14,391 nt of DNA, from positions 1 to 14,391 of the forward strand of contig CAJTSV010000098.1 in the NCBI GenBank assembly GCA_910579075.1. The letters are read 5' to 3'. The DNA comes from an uncultured Eubacterium sp. (GTDB lineage Bacteria > Bacillota > Clostridia > Lachnospirales > Lachnospiraceae). This document shows positions 5,697 to 12,728 of the stretch, in pieces (position 1 is the first letter of the stretch; each line of letters starts with the position of its first letter). Under the pieces are notes generated by a model. The model searched no databases. It worked only from the letters and a program-made list of their open reading frames with translations, and was not told where the DNA came from. Made by a program: the position numbers and the translations under genes.

Positions 5697-7673
5697 ATGA
5701 AGAAGAAAACTCTTGTACGCAGCGTACTGTTTGCATTTTTATGCTGCATCATGATTCTGGGTTTTCAGACAAATGTGAAGGCAGAAGCGGGAAACTATTA
5801 TATTAAAGTAAACAAAGCTACCAACGTAATAACCGTCTATACAAAGGATGACAAGCCTTATACCGCATTTGTCTGCTCTGCCGGATATGCAACGCCGCTT
5901 GGGACATTTTATACCATGAACAAATATTCGTGGTGGATTCTGGATGGCCCGAGCTATGGCCAGTACTGCACAAGAATCACAGGCTCGATTCTGTTTCATT
6001 CTGTATGGTATTACGAGCAGAATAAAACAACCCAGTCCTATGTGCAGTATAACAAGCTTGGCTCGCTTGCATCCCACGGGTGCGTGCGCGTGACAACTGC
6101 GGCAGCAAAATGGATTTATGACAACTGCCCGCTGCAGACAAAGGTCATCATTTTCAACGGTTCTTCCAGTGACGACCCGTTAGGCAAGCCGTCAGCCATT
6201 AAGGTGAATTCCGGCGTGCGGATGGGATGGGACCCGACAGACCCGGACCCGAATAATACATACAGCACGAAAAATACAATGCCGAGAATCAGTGTCAAGA
6301 GCAGGAATGTTACCGCACAGTATAACGGCACATTTACGCCTGTGGAAATGACCGCTTATGATTCTGCCGGAAACCAGTTAAGCAATGCATGGATTCGTGC
6401 ATCCGGCACGGTCAACACAAAGCAGATGGGCAGCTATCCGGTTACCTATTCGGTGACGGATTCGTTCGGGCGCAGCGCGTCCGTAACAGTGACTTATACC
6501 GTCGGCGATGCGAAAAAGGCAGAAATTTCCGGCGTGAAAAAAGAAGTCACAAAAGAATACAAATCCGAACTGAACCTGCGTTCGGGAATTACAGCCAAAA
6601 ATTCCATGGGAACCGTGCTGACCGATAAAATTGTAGTCAAAATCCGCAAGCCTGGAACGCAGGAATACAAGGGCGTAAAGGCTTCGACCTTAAAGCTGCG
6701 CCATACAGGCACCTACCGGATTATGTATTACTTAAAGAACCCGACAAACAAGCTTGTAACGCAGGAATACATGAAGGTCATCGTAAAAGATACGAAAAAG
6801 CCGGTTATCTCCAGCAAGGATAAATTTGCCACGATAAAGCTGGAAGCCGGTACCAAATCGATTACTTATAAAAAACTGCTTTCCGGCGTAACAGCAAAGC
6901 TTGCTTCCGGCAAAAACATGACATCCAAAATCAGCATTAAAGTAACGAACCCGGCCGGAAAAGTAAAAACGGTGTCCAAGGACGGCTCTTATACATTTTC
7001 AGGGCCAGGCACTTACCGCGTGTCTTATTACTGTTCCAATCCGACAAAGAGCCTGACAACCGGGAAATACTTGATTGCAGAAAAAAAGAGAAAGCTGACG
7101 GTTGCGGAAGAAGCAGAAGAACCAGACGATACAGAAATACCGGATGATGTACAGGACCCGGATGACACACAAAACCCGGACGATGTGCAGAACCCGGATG
7201 ATACACAGAACCCGGACGATACGCAGAATCCGGATGATACACAAAACCCGCAGAACCCGGATGATACACAAAACCCGCAGAACCCGGATAATACACAAAA
7301 TCCGGACAATACACAAAACCCGCAGATTCCGGATGTGGAACCGACGGTCGTTTCGACATCCTATGCGCTGATTGTACCGCCAGACGGAACGGCGACGGAC
7401 GGCAGCATCGTCAGCCTTTCTGCCGGTGTTTCCCTGCAAATTACGCAGATGATGAGTGACGGCACGCCGCGCATTACAAGCACATCGGAAGGAATCCAGC
7501 GCAAAGTAACCTACCAGCCGTCCCTGGCACAGCAGGAATCCAACCTGATGCTGGCAGACAGCATTGAGGATTTGCCGTTAACCATAGGCATTTACCGGAT
7601 TACCTATCATTATGAAGATTCCCAGGGCAATGTGGCTGAAAAAGTAAGAACCATTAATGTGACAGCAGCATGA
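5697..7673 (+). CDS. Secreted L,D-transpeptidase (YkuD domain) with Ig-like repeats
   Basis: 658 aa. A signal peptide (about 1-29, MKKKTLVRSV plus hydrophobic core, ending NVKA) directs export. The YkuD catalytic domain (about 32-155) shows TPLGTF (66-71), LFHS (99-102, His101) and SHGCVRV (126-132) with nucleophile Cys129. Such enzymes make 3-3 cross-links in peptidoglycan or attach proteins to it. Downstream are a beta-rich Ig-like domain (about 195-270), two related modules (about 285-365 and 385-465, sharing GTYR.-.YY..NPT), an acidic Pro/Asp/Asn/Gln linker (475-543) and a last beta domain (about 550-656) resembling a cadherin/Ig-like fold. No LPXTG sorting motif or C-terminal membrane helix is seen. 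The upstream terminator leaves no clear promoter of its own. The catalytic assignment is strong; the roles of the modules are inferred. Confidence 0.88.
   Translation: MKKKTLVRSVLFAFLCCIMILGFQTNVKAEAGNYYIKVNKATNVITVYTKDDKPYTAFVCSAGYATPLGTFYTMNKYSWWILDGPSYGQYCTRITGSILFHSVWYYEQNKTTQSYVQYNKLGSLASHGCVRVTTAAAKWIYDNCPLQTKVIIFNGSSSDDPLGKPSAIKVNSGVRMGWDPTDPDPNNTYSTKNTMPRISVKSRNVTAQYNGTFTPVEMTAYDSAGNQLSNAWIRASGTVNTKQMGSYPVTYSVTDSFGRSASVTVTYTVGDAKKAEISGVKKEVTKEYKSELNLRSGITAKNSMGTVLTDKIVVKIRKPGTQEYKGVKASTLKLRHTGTYRIMYYLKNPTNKLVTQEYMKVIVKDTKKPVISSKDKFATIKLEAGTKSITYKKLLSGVTAKLASGKNMTSKISIKVTNPAGKVKTVSKDGSYTFSGPGTYRVSYYCSNPTKSLTTGKYLIAEKKRKLTVAEEAEEPDDTEIPDDVQDPDDTQNPDDVQNPDDTQNPDDTQNPDDTQNPQNPDDTQNPQNPDNTQNPDNTQNPQIPDVEPTVVSTSYALIVPPDGTATDGSIVSLSAGVSLQITQMMSDGTPRITSTSEGIQRKVTYQPSLAQQESNLMLADSIEDLPLTIGIYRITYHYEDSQGNVAEKVRTINVTAA
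7119..7325 (+). repeat. Tandem PDDTQN-type coding repeat in the L,D-transpeptidase linker
   Basis: The DNA repeats an 18-bp unit coding for hexads of the form NPDDTQ. About ten hexads (residues 475-540, the early ones degenerate: EPDDTE, IPDDVQ, DPDDTQ) are interrupted by three NPQ triads at 517-519, 526-528 and 541-543. Near-identical codons (aacccggatgatacacag and variants) suggest expansion by slippage or unequal recombination. The repeat opens several meaningless reading frames in other frames and on the other strand. The protein product would be an acidic, extended spacer. Confidence 0.93.
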
Positions 7674-7710
7674 GATGAGAGCGTGGAATGACAAGAGATG
7701 AGTAATTCAG

Positions 7711-8634
7711 ATGAGTAACACAAATGACCTGACCAGCCGCATTAACGAGCGCTACAGCTCAATGAGCAAGGGACAGAAGCTTCTGGCAGGCTATATCACG
7801 GATTATTATGACAAGGCTGTCTTTCTGACTGCTGCAAAGCTCGGGGAGACCGTCGGCGTCAGTGAATCTACGGTCGTGCGGTTTGCCGTGCACCTCGGGT
7901 ACAAAGGCTACCCGGAATTCCAGCAGTCGCTGGAAGAAATGGTGCGCGGCAAGCTGAGCGCTATCCAGCACACCGAGGTGTCATATGGAAGAATCGGCCG
8001 TTCCGGCGTTCTGGAATCTGTCCTGCGTGCCGATATGGAAAAGATAAAAGGAACCCTGGAAAAAATCGACAGGCATGCGTTCCAGCTGGCCGTGGACACC
8101 ATCTTATCCGCCCGCCGGATTTATGTGGCCGGCATCCGCAGCTGCGCGCCGTTAGCGGCATTTCTGGCGTTTTACTTAAACTTTATGTTTGATAATGTCA
8201 CAAACCTGCAGACAAACAGCTCCAGCGAGCTGTTTGAGCAGATGGTGCGCATCGGCCGGGAAGACGTTATTATCGGAATCAGCTTTCCAAGGTATTCCAT
8301 GCGCACCTTAAAAGCGCTGGAATTTGCCAATAACCGCAGTGCCAAGGTCATTACCCTGACAGACAGCGTGCATTCGCCGATGAACCTGTATTCCTCCTGC
8401 AACCTGATTGCAGACAGTGATATGATATCCATTGCAGATTCCCTGGTCGCACCGCTCAGTGTCATTAATGCACTGATTACGGCACTGTGCATCCGAAGGC
8501 AGGATGAAGTGGCGGGCACGCTGGATGCGCTCGAAGATATCTGGGAAGAATACCAGTTTTATGGAAATGATGAAATTGATTATATTGACGATACGTTAAA
8601 AATGCATTATGCAAAAATCGAAGACGGTGAATAG
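7711..8634 (+). CDS. MurR/RpiR-family transcriptional regulator
   Basis: 307 aa. The N-terminal RpiR-type helix-turn-helix (about 5-80) includes LGETVGVSESTVVRFAVHLGYKGY across residues 44-67, the classical recognition region. A C-terminal SIS sugar-phosphate-binding domain spans about 120-260, with IYVAGIRSCAPLA (137-149) and ITLTDSVHSP (214-223). Family members sense phosphosugars or aminosugar phosphates and regulate their catabolism. The first ATG fits the usual start (MSN..L..RINERYSSMSKGQK). It is 37 bp after the L,D-transpeptidase stop and has only a weak, non-canonical ribosome binding site. No sugar catabolic gene is adjacent, so its target is unclear. A link to cell-wall amino sugars is suggested only by the neighbour. 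Confidence 0.9.
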   Translation: MSNTNDLTSRINERYSSMSKGQKLLAGYITDYYDKAVFLTAAKLGETVGVSESTVVRFAVHLGYKGYPEFQQSLEEMVRGKLSAIQHTEVSYGRIGRSGVLESVLRADMEKIKGTLEKIDRHAFQLAVDTILSARRIYVAGIRSCAPLAAFLAFYLNFMFDNVTNLQTNSSSELFEQMVRIGREDVIIGISFPRYSMRTLKALEFANNRSAKVITLTDSVHSPMNLYSSCNLIADSDMISIADSLVAPLSVINALITALCIRRQDEVAGTLDALEDIWEEYQFYGNDEIDYIDDTLKMHYAKIEDGE

Positions 8635-8691
8635 TACTCCATCCGGCCGGAAATGGAAGCAGGGGACCGAATCCCAGCATAGGAGAAGCAG

Positions 8692-9927
8692 ATGTCAGAA
8701 AAAATAATTGTAATCGGCGCAGGCGCTGCCGGAATGATGGCGGCTATTGCTGCCGCAGAACAGGGAAGCAGCGTCCTGCTGCTGGAACGGAACGAAAAGA
8801 CCGGAAAGAAGCTCTATCTGACCGGAAAGGGCAGGTGCAATGTTACGAATGCCTGCGATACGGAAGATATCTTCCGGCAGATACCGCGCAATGCAAAATT
8901 TATGTACAGCGCCATTTATGCGTTTGACAATTTCCGTGTCATGGATTTTTTTGAAAAAAACGGCGTTCCGTTAAAAACAGAGCGCGGCGGGCGTGTATTT
9001 CCGGTATCGGACCATTCTTCCGATATTATACGCGCGCTGAACAGGGCCATGCAGGCACGCGCTGTCACCGTCCGCCTGAATACAAGAATTGAATCGGTGC
9101 AAAAGCAGGACGGGCAGTTTGCGGTAACCGATGCATCCGGAGCCTGTTACCATGCAGATAAAGTAATTCTTGCATCCGGCGGGCTGTCTTATCCGTCCAC
9201 CGGCTCTACTGGCGACGGGTATGCCTTTGCCAGGCAGTTTGGGCATGCCATTGTAAGCCCAGGCCCGGGCCTTTGCGCGATGACCGCAAAGGAAGCTTAT
9301 ATTCCGAAACTGCAGGGGCTTTCTTTAAAAAACGTCCGTGCTGTTATCCGTGATGCAGGAAAAGTGCTTTACGATGATTTTGGCGAGCTTTTATTTACGC
9401 ATTTCGGCGTCAGCGGCCCCCTGATTCTGACAGCCAGCAGCCTGGTCAATGATGCGGTTTTAAAGCATCCGCTGAAGCTCCAGATAGACTTAAAGCCGGC
9501 ACTGTCCGCAGAACAGCTCGATAAACGCATCCTGCGCGATTTTGAAGCAAACCGCAGCCGCCAGTTTAAAAATGCCTTAAACCAGCTGCTGCCGTCAAAG
9601 CTGATACCGGTTATTGTGGAATTAAGCGGGATTTCGCCGGATAAGAAGCTGAATGCCATTACAAAAGAAGACCGCGCCGCGCTGGCCGCCCTTTTGAAAG
9701 CATTTCCGGCTACGCTGACCGGGCTGCGCGATTTTAAGGAAGCAATCATTACCAGGGGCGGCGTCAGTGTCCGGGAAATCAATCCATCTTCGATGGAATC
9801 AAAGCTGGTTCAGGGGCTGTATTTTGCAGGCGAAATGCTGGACGTGGATGCGCTGACCGGGGGATATAACCTGCAGGCAGCATGGTCGAGCGGATATCTT
9901 GCCGGAATCAGCGCGGCAGGCGGCTGA
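8692..9927 (+). CDS. HI0933/YhiN/BaiN-type FAD-dependent oxidoreductase
   Basis: 411 aa flavoprotein. The FAD dinucleotide-binding motif GAGAAG (9-14) ends its first beta-alpha-beta unit at Glu32. The family-specific segment GKGRCNVTNA lies at 45-54, and FAGEMLDVDALTGGYNLQ near the C-terminus (about 383-400) completes the FAD site. The family is annotated as aminoacetone oxidase-like or NAD(P)/FAD-dependent oxidoreductase. One characterised relative (BaiN) acts in bile acid dehydroxylation, but most members are uncharacterised, so no substrate is claimed. AGGAG lies six bases before the start. Its position directly ahead of cmk and ispH is a recurrent arrangement in Clostridia, from general knowledge. 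The gap to the RpiR gene is 57 bp and includes a TCCGGCCGGA palindrome (8642-8651) without a T-tract. Confidence 0.88.
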   Translation: MSEKIIVIGAGAAGMMAAIAAAEQGSSVLLLERNEKTGKKLYLTGKGRCNVTNACDTEDIFRQIPRNAKFMYSAIYAFDNFRVMDFFEKNGVPLKTERGGRVFPVSDHSSDIIRALNRAMQARAVTVRLNTRIESVQKQDGQFAVTDASGACYHADKVILASGGLSYPSTGSTGDGYAFARQFGHAIVSPGPGLCAMTAKEAYIPKLQGLSLKNVRAVIRDAGKVLYDDFGELLFTHFGVSGPLILTASSLVNDAVLKHPLKLQIDLKPALSAEQLDKRILRDFEANRSRQFKNALNQLLPSKLIPVIVELSGISPDKKLNAITKEDRAALAALLKAFPATLTGLRDFKEAIITRGGVSVREINPSSMESKLVQGLYFAGEMLDVDALTGGYNLQAAWSSGYLAGISAAGG

Positions 9928-9995
9928 ATCCGGCAGGTGTTCTTAAGGAATGCCGCATCTGCGAATGGACTGCCATTCAGAAAGGAAATCAAATC

Positions 9996-10676
9996 ATGAG
10001 TTTTAACATAGCAATTGACGGCCCGGCTGGTGCGGGAAAAAGTACCATTGCCAAAAGGCTTGCAAAAGAGTTATCATTTGTATATGTGGACACAGGCGCA
10101 ATGTACCGCGCCATGGCATTATATGCCATCCGAAAAGGCATTGACCCGTCCGATGAGCCTGCCATATCCAGAGCATGTGAAGACATCGACATTACGATTC
10201 AGTATGAGGATGGCACGCAGTGCGTATTTTTAAACGGGGAAAATGTCAATGCCTGCATCCGCACAGAAGAAGCAGGCCGCATGGCTTCCGGCATCAGCAT
10301 TTACCCGGCCGTGCGAGCCAAGCTGACCGCACTGCAGCAAAAGCTTGCACAGACAAGCGATGTCATTATGGATGGCCGTGACATCGGTACCTGTGTGCTG
10401 CCAAAGGCCCAGGTAAAGGTATACCTGACCGCAGATGTGCATGTCCGCGCAAAAAGACGGTATGAGGAATTAAAACAGAAAGGCGAAGAAGCTGTCCTCG
10501 CCCAGATAGAATCAGATATCCGGGAGCGCGACGAGCGCGACATGACGCGGGAAATTTCACCGCTTCGCCAGGCAGGGGATGCCGTGCTTGTCGATACCTC
10601 AGACATGGGCATTGCGCAGGCCGTGGCTGCAATCCGGAATTTATATGATAAGGCGGTGGCAGAAGGAAAGGAATGA
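9996..10676 (+). CDS. cmk: (d)CMP kinase
   Basis: 226 aa, the usual size for bacterial cytidylate kinase, which phosphorylates CMP and dCMP with ATP. Visible motifs are the P-loop GPAGAGKST (9-17), DTGAMYRA (32-39) in the nucleotide-binding region, DGRDIGT (126-132) and the LID-type segment RERDERDMTRE (176-186) followed by SPLR. The reading frame is open further upstream to 9882, but that part overlaps the flavoprotein gene and reads as non-homologous sequence. The ATG at 9996 gives the standard N-terminus and has AAAGGA (9981-9986) as its ribosome binding site. The stop overlaps the ispH start as ATGA, indicating translational coupling. Confidence 0.96.
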   Translation: MSFNIAIDGPAGAGKSTIAKRLAKELSFVYVDTGAMYRAMALYAIRKGIDPSDEPAISRACEDIDITIQYEDGTQCVFLNGENVNACIRTEEAGRMASGISIYPAVRAKLTALQQKLAQTSDVIMDGRDIGTCVLPKAQVKVYLTADVHVRAKRRYEELKQKGEEAVLAQIESDIRERDERDMTREISPLRQAGDAVLVDTSDMGIAQAVAAIRNLYDKAVAEGKE

Positions 10677-11542
10677 ACATTACAGTAGCAAAAAGTGCCG
10701 GATTTTGTTTTGGCGTCCGCAAAGCGGTTAACAAAGTGTACGAACAGGCCGATATAAAAAAAGGACCCGTTTACACATACGGCCCTATTATCCACAATGA
10801 AGAAGTAGTCCATGACCTGGAATCCAGGGGAGTACAGGTCATAGATTCGCTGGAAGCCCTGACAGACAGGCAGAAAAAGGATAAAGGAACCGTCGTTATC
10901 CGTTCCCATGGCGTGTCAAAGGCTGTCTATGACGGGTTAAGGCAGGCCGGGTTTGGCATTGAGGATGCCACCTGTCCGTTTGTCCTGAAAATCCACCGGA
11001 TTGTGGAAGCCTATTCGCGGGACGGCTATGAGATTGTCATTATCGGCAGCAGCAGGCATCCGGAAGTCGAAGGCATCCGCGGCTGGTGCGACCCGCAGCA
11101 TACAGCTGTGATTGCAGATGCGAAAGAAGCCGCCGCTTACCGCCCGAAAGACGGCGCAGACGTGTGTATTGTGGCACAAACGACTTTTAATTACAAGAAA
11201 TTTCAAGAATTAGTTGAAATTATTCGGGAAAAAGGGTATATTAGAGATATACGTGTATTGAATACAATTTGTAACGCTACAGAAGAACGGCAGAATGAAG
11301 CAGCAAAGCTGGCAGAAACTTCCGATATTATGATTGTCATTGGAGGAAGGAGCAGTTCGAATACGCAGAAACTGTATGAGATATGCAAAGAAGAATGTGC
11401 AAATACTTACTATATACAGACACAGGAAGATTTACATCTGGACACTTCTGGTCACATTGATAACGTAGGTATTACCGCAGGGGCTTCCACCCCAAAGAAA
11501 ATTATTGAGGAGGTTCAAAAGTATGTCAGAACAAAGCTTTGA
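10673..11542 (+). CDS. ispH: 4-hydroxy-3-methylbut-2-enyl diphosphate reductase
   Basis: 289 aa [4Fe-4S] enzyme of the last MEP-pathway step, reducing HMBPP to IPP and DMAPP. The three cluster ligands are Cys12 (GFCFGVRKA), Cys101 (ATCPFV) and Cys200 (NTICNAT). Active-site residues are also present: His41, His79 (RSHG), His129 and Glu131 (SSRHPEVEG), Thr171 (QTTFN), Ser-Ser-Asn at 228-230 and Ser272 (ASTP). It starts within an ATGA overlap with cmk and ends 20 bp inside the S1 gene. In a number of Clostridia IspH is fused to an S1-domain protein; here the two are separate frames. The 3' part, from about 11161, is much more AT-rich than the 5' part, although the protein motifs continue without a break. 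Confidence 0.97.
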   Translation: MNITVAKSAGFCFGVRKAVNKVYEQADIKKGPVYTYGPIIHNEEVVHDLESRGVQVIDSLEALTDRQKKDKGTVVIRSHGVSKAVYDGLRQAGFGIEDATCPFVLKIHRIVEAYSRDGYEIVIIGSSRHPEVEGIRGWCDPQHTAVIADAKEAAAYRPKDGADVCIVAQTTFNYKKFQELVEIIREKGYIRDIRVLNTICNATEERQNEAAKLAETSDIMIVIGGRSSSNTQKLYEICKEECANTYYIQTQEDLHLDTSGHIDNVGITAGASTPKKIIEEVQKYVRTKL

Positions 11543-12599
11543 ACAAATGTTGGAAGAATCTTTTAAAACAATAAGGAATGGGGAGGTTGTTGAAGGTACT
11601 GTTATCGATGTAAAACCAGACGAAATCGTGCTCAATATCGGTTACAAGTCAGATGGCATCATTACCAGAAATGAATACACCAATGAACCAAATACGGACC
11701 TCACTACCCAGGTAGAAGTGGGCAGTACCATGGAAGCAAAGGTTTTAAAAGTAAATGACGGCGACGGACAGGTGCTGTTAACCTACAAGCGTCTTGCCGC
11801 AGAAAAAGGCAGCAAGAGACTGGAAGAAGCCTTTGAAAACCAGGAAGTACTGACAGCAAAGGTCGCACAGGTATTAAACGGCGGCTTAAGCGTCATCGTC
11901 GACGAAGCAAGGGTATTTATTCCGTCCAGCCTTGTATCGGATGTATTTGAAAAAGACCTGACCAAATATGACGGCCAGGACATCGAATTTGTCATTACCG
12001 AATTCAATCCGAAAAGAAGGCGCATTATTGGCGACCGCAAGCAGCTGTTAATGGCTAAGAAAGAAGAAATGCGCAAGGCATTGTTTGAAAGAATCAATGT
12101 CGGCGATGTTATGGAAGGCACTGTCAAAAATGTGACCGATTTCGGCGCATTTATCGACCTTGGCGGTGCAGACGGACTGCTTCACATCTCCGAAATGTCC
12201 TGGGGACGCGTAGAAAGCCCGAAGAAGACCTTTAAGGTCGGCGATGTTGTAAAAGTATTTATCAAAGATATCAATGATACAAAGATTGCCCTCAGCATGA
12301 AATTCCCGGAGGACAATCCATGGAACAATGCAACGGAAAAATTTGCAGCCGGAACCATTATCAGCGGCCGCGTAGCAAGAATGACAGATTTTGGTGCATT
12401 TGTAGAACTGGCTCCAGGCATCGATGCCTTGCTGCATGTTTCGCAGATTTCCAGGGAGCATATTGAAAAGCCGGCTGACGTATTAAAGACAGGCCAGATT
12501 ATTGAAGCCAAAATTGTTGATTTCAACGAGGCAGAGCGCAAAATCAGCCTGAGCATGAAAGCACTGATTCAGGATGAAGACGCTGCATCAGAAGAATAA
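11523..12599 (+). CDS. rpsA: S1 RNA-binding domain protein (ribosomal protein S1-like)
   Basis: 358 aa with four OB-fold S1 domains at about 20-90, 105-175, 190-262 and 275-347. Typical segments are GEVVEGTVIDV, VMEGTVKNVTDFGAFIDLGG with GLLHISEMSW, and RVARMTDFGAFVELAPG with ALLHVSQIS. The four-domain form is common in Firmicutes, in contrast to the six domains of E. coli S1. The likely role is mRNA binding on the 30S subunit, but essentiality and exact function differ among Firmicutes. The ATG at 11523 is preferred over an in-frame ATG at 11505, because AGGAGG (11508-11513) lies nine bases before it and MSEQSFEQMLEES is the usual family N-terminus. It overlaps ispH by 20 bp in another frame and is followed by a double hairpin. 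Confidence 0.92.
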   Translation: MSEQSFEQMLEESFKTIRNGEVVEGTVIDVKPDEIVLNIGYKSDGIITRNEYTNEPNTDLTTQVEVGSTMEAKVLKVNDGDGQVLLTYKRLAAEKGSKRLEEAFENQEVLTAKVAQVLNGGLSVIVDEARVFIPSSLVSDVFEKDLTKYDGQDIEFVITEFNPKRRRIIGDRKQLLMAKKEEMRKALFERINVGDVMEGTVKNVTDFGAFIDLGGADGLLHISEMSWGRVESPKKTFKVGDVVKVFIKDINDTKIALSMKFPEDNPWNNATEKFAAGTIISGRVARMTDFGAFVELAPGIDALLHVSQISREHIEKPADVLKTGQIIEAKIVDFNEAERKISLSMKALIQDEDAASEE

Positions 12600-12604
12600 G
12601 AAAC

Positions 12605-12634
12605 CCGCAGCCTGTACAGCGGTTCAGGCTGCGG
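12605..12634 (+). terminator. First hairpin downstream of the S1 gene
   Basis: CCGCAGCCTG (12605-12614) pairs perfectly with CAGGCTGCGG (12625-12634) around a ten-base loop, six bases after the S1 stop codon. It is followed by AAAGCA and has no T-tract. It may protect the mRNA 3' end or assist the second hairpin, and would not be a sufficient terminator alone. Confidence 0.6.
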
Positions 12635-12644
12635 AAAGCATAGG

Positions 12645-12682
12645 CAGCATATAGGCAGCATCCCTGTTTATATGCTGTTTTT
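12645..12682 (+). terminator. Rho-independent terminator after the S1 gene
   Basis: CAGCATATA (12645-12653) pairs perfectly with TATATGCTG (12669-12677), followed by TTTTT (12678-12682). The 5' arm lies within an 11-bp tandem direct repeat ATAGGCAGCAT (12640-12650 and 12651-12661). The second copy can form a shorter six-pair alternative (CAGCAT/ATGCTG). This ends the block of genes from the L,D-transpeptidase through S1. Confidence 0.8.
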
Positions 12683-12728
12683 GTAAAGAATTATGGAAAA
12701 AGAATAATAAGCATGGGAGCCTGGCTAT

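Noticed and set aside
6937..7439. Three overlapping minus-strand open frames (and a + strand frame from 7102) around the linker repeat
   Set aside because: The tandem repeat keeps all frames free of stop codons, giving periodic peptides. Only the transpeptidase frame continues into ordered domains on both sides.
9882..9995. Longer N-terminus for cmk starting at 9882
   Set aside because: It would overlap the flavoprotein gene by 46 bp and add 38 residues with no match to the family. The ATG at 9996 has its own RBS and gives the standard start.
11505..11522. Upstream ATG at 11505 for the S1 gene
   Set aside because: AGGAGG lies downstream of it (11508-11513), and the 11523 ATG has correct spacing and the usual MSEQSFEQ-type start.
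12681..12710. TTGTAA / TAATAA (18-bp spacing) as a cheR promoter
   Set aside because: Both boxes are poor. A start at about 12717 would fall inside the RBS GGGAG, leaving it incomplete, and the -35 overlaps the terminator T-tract.
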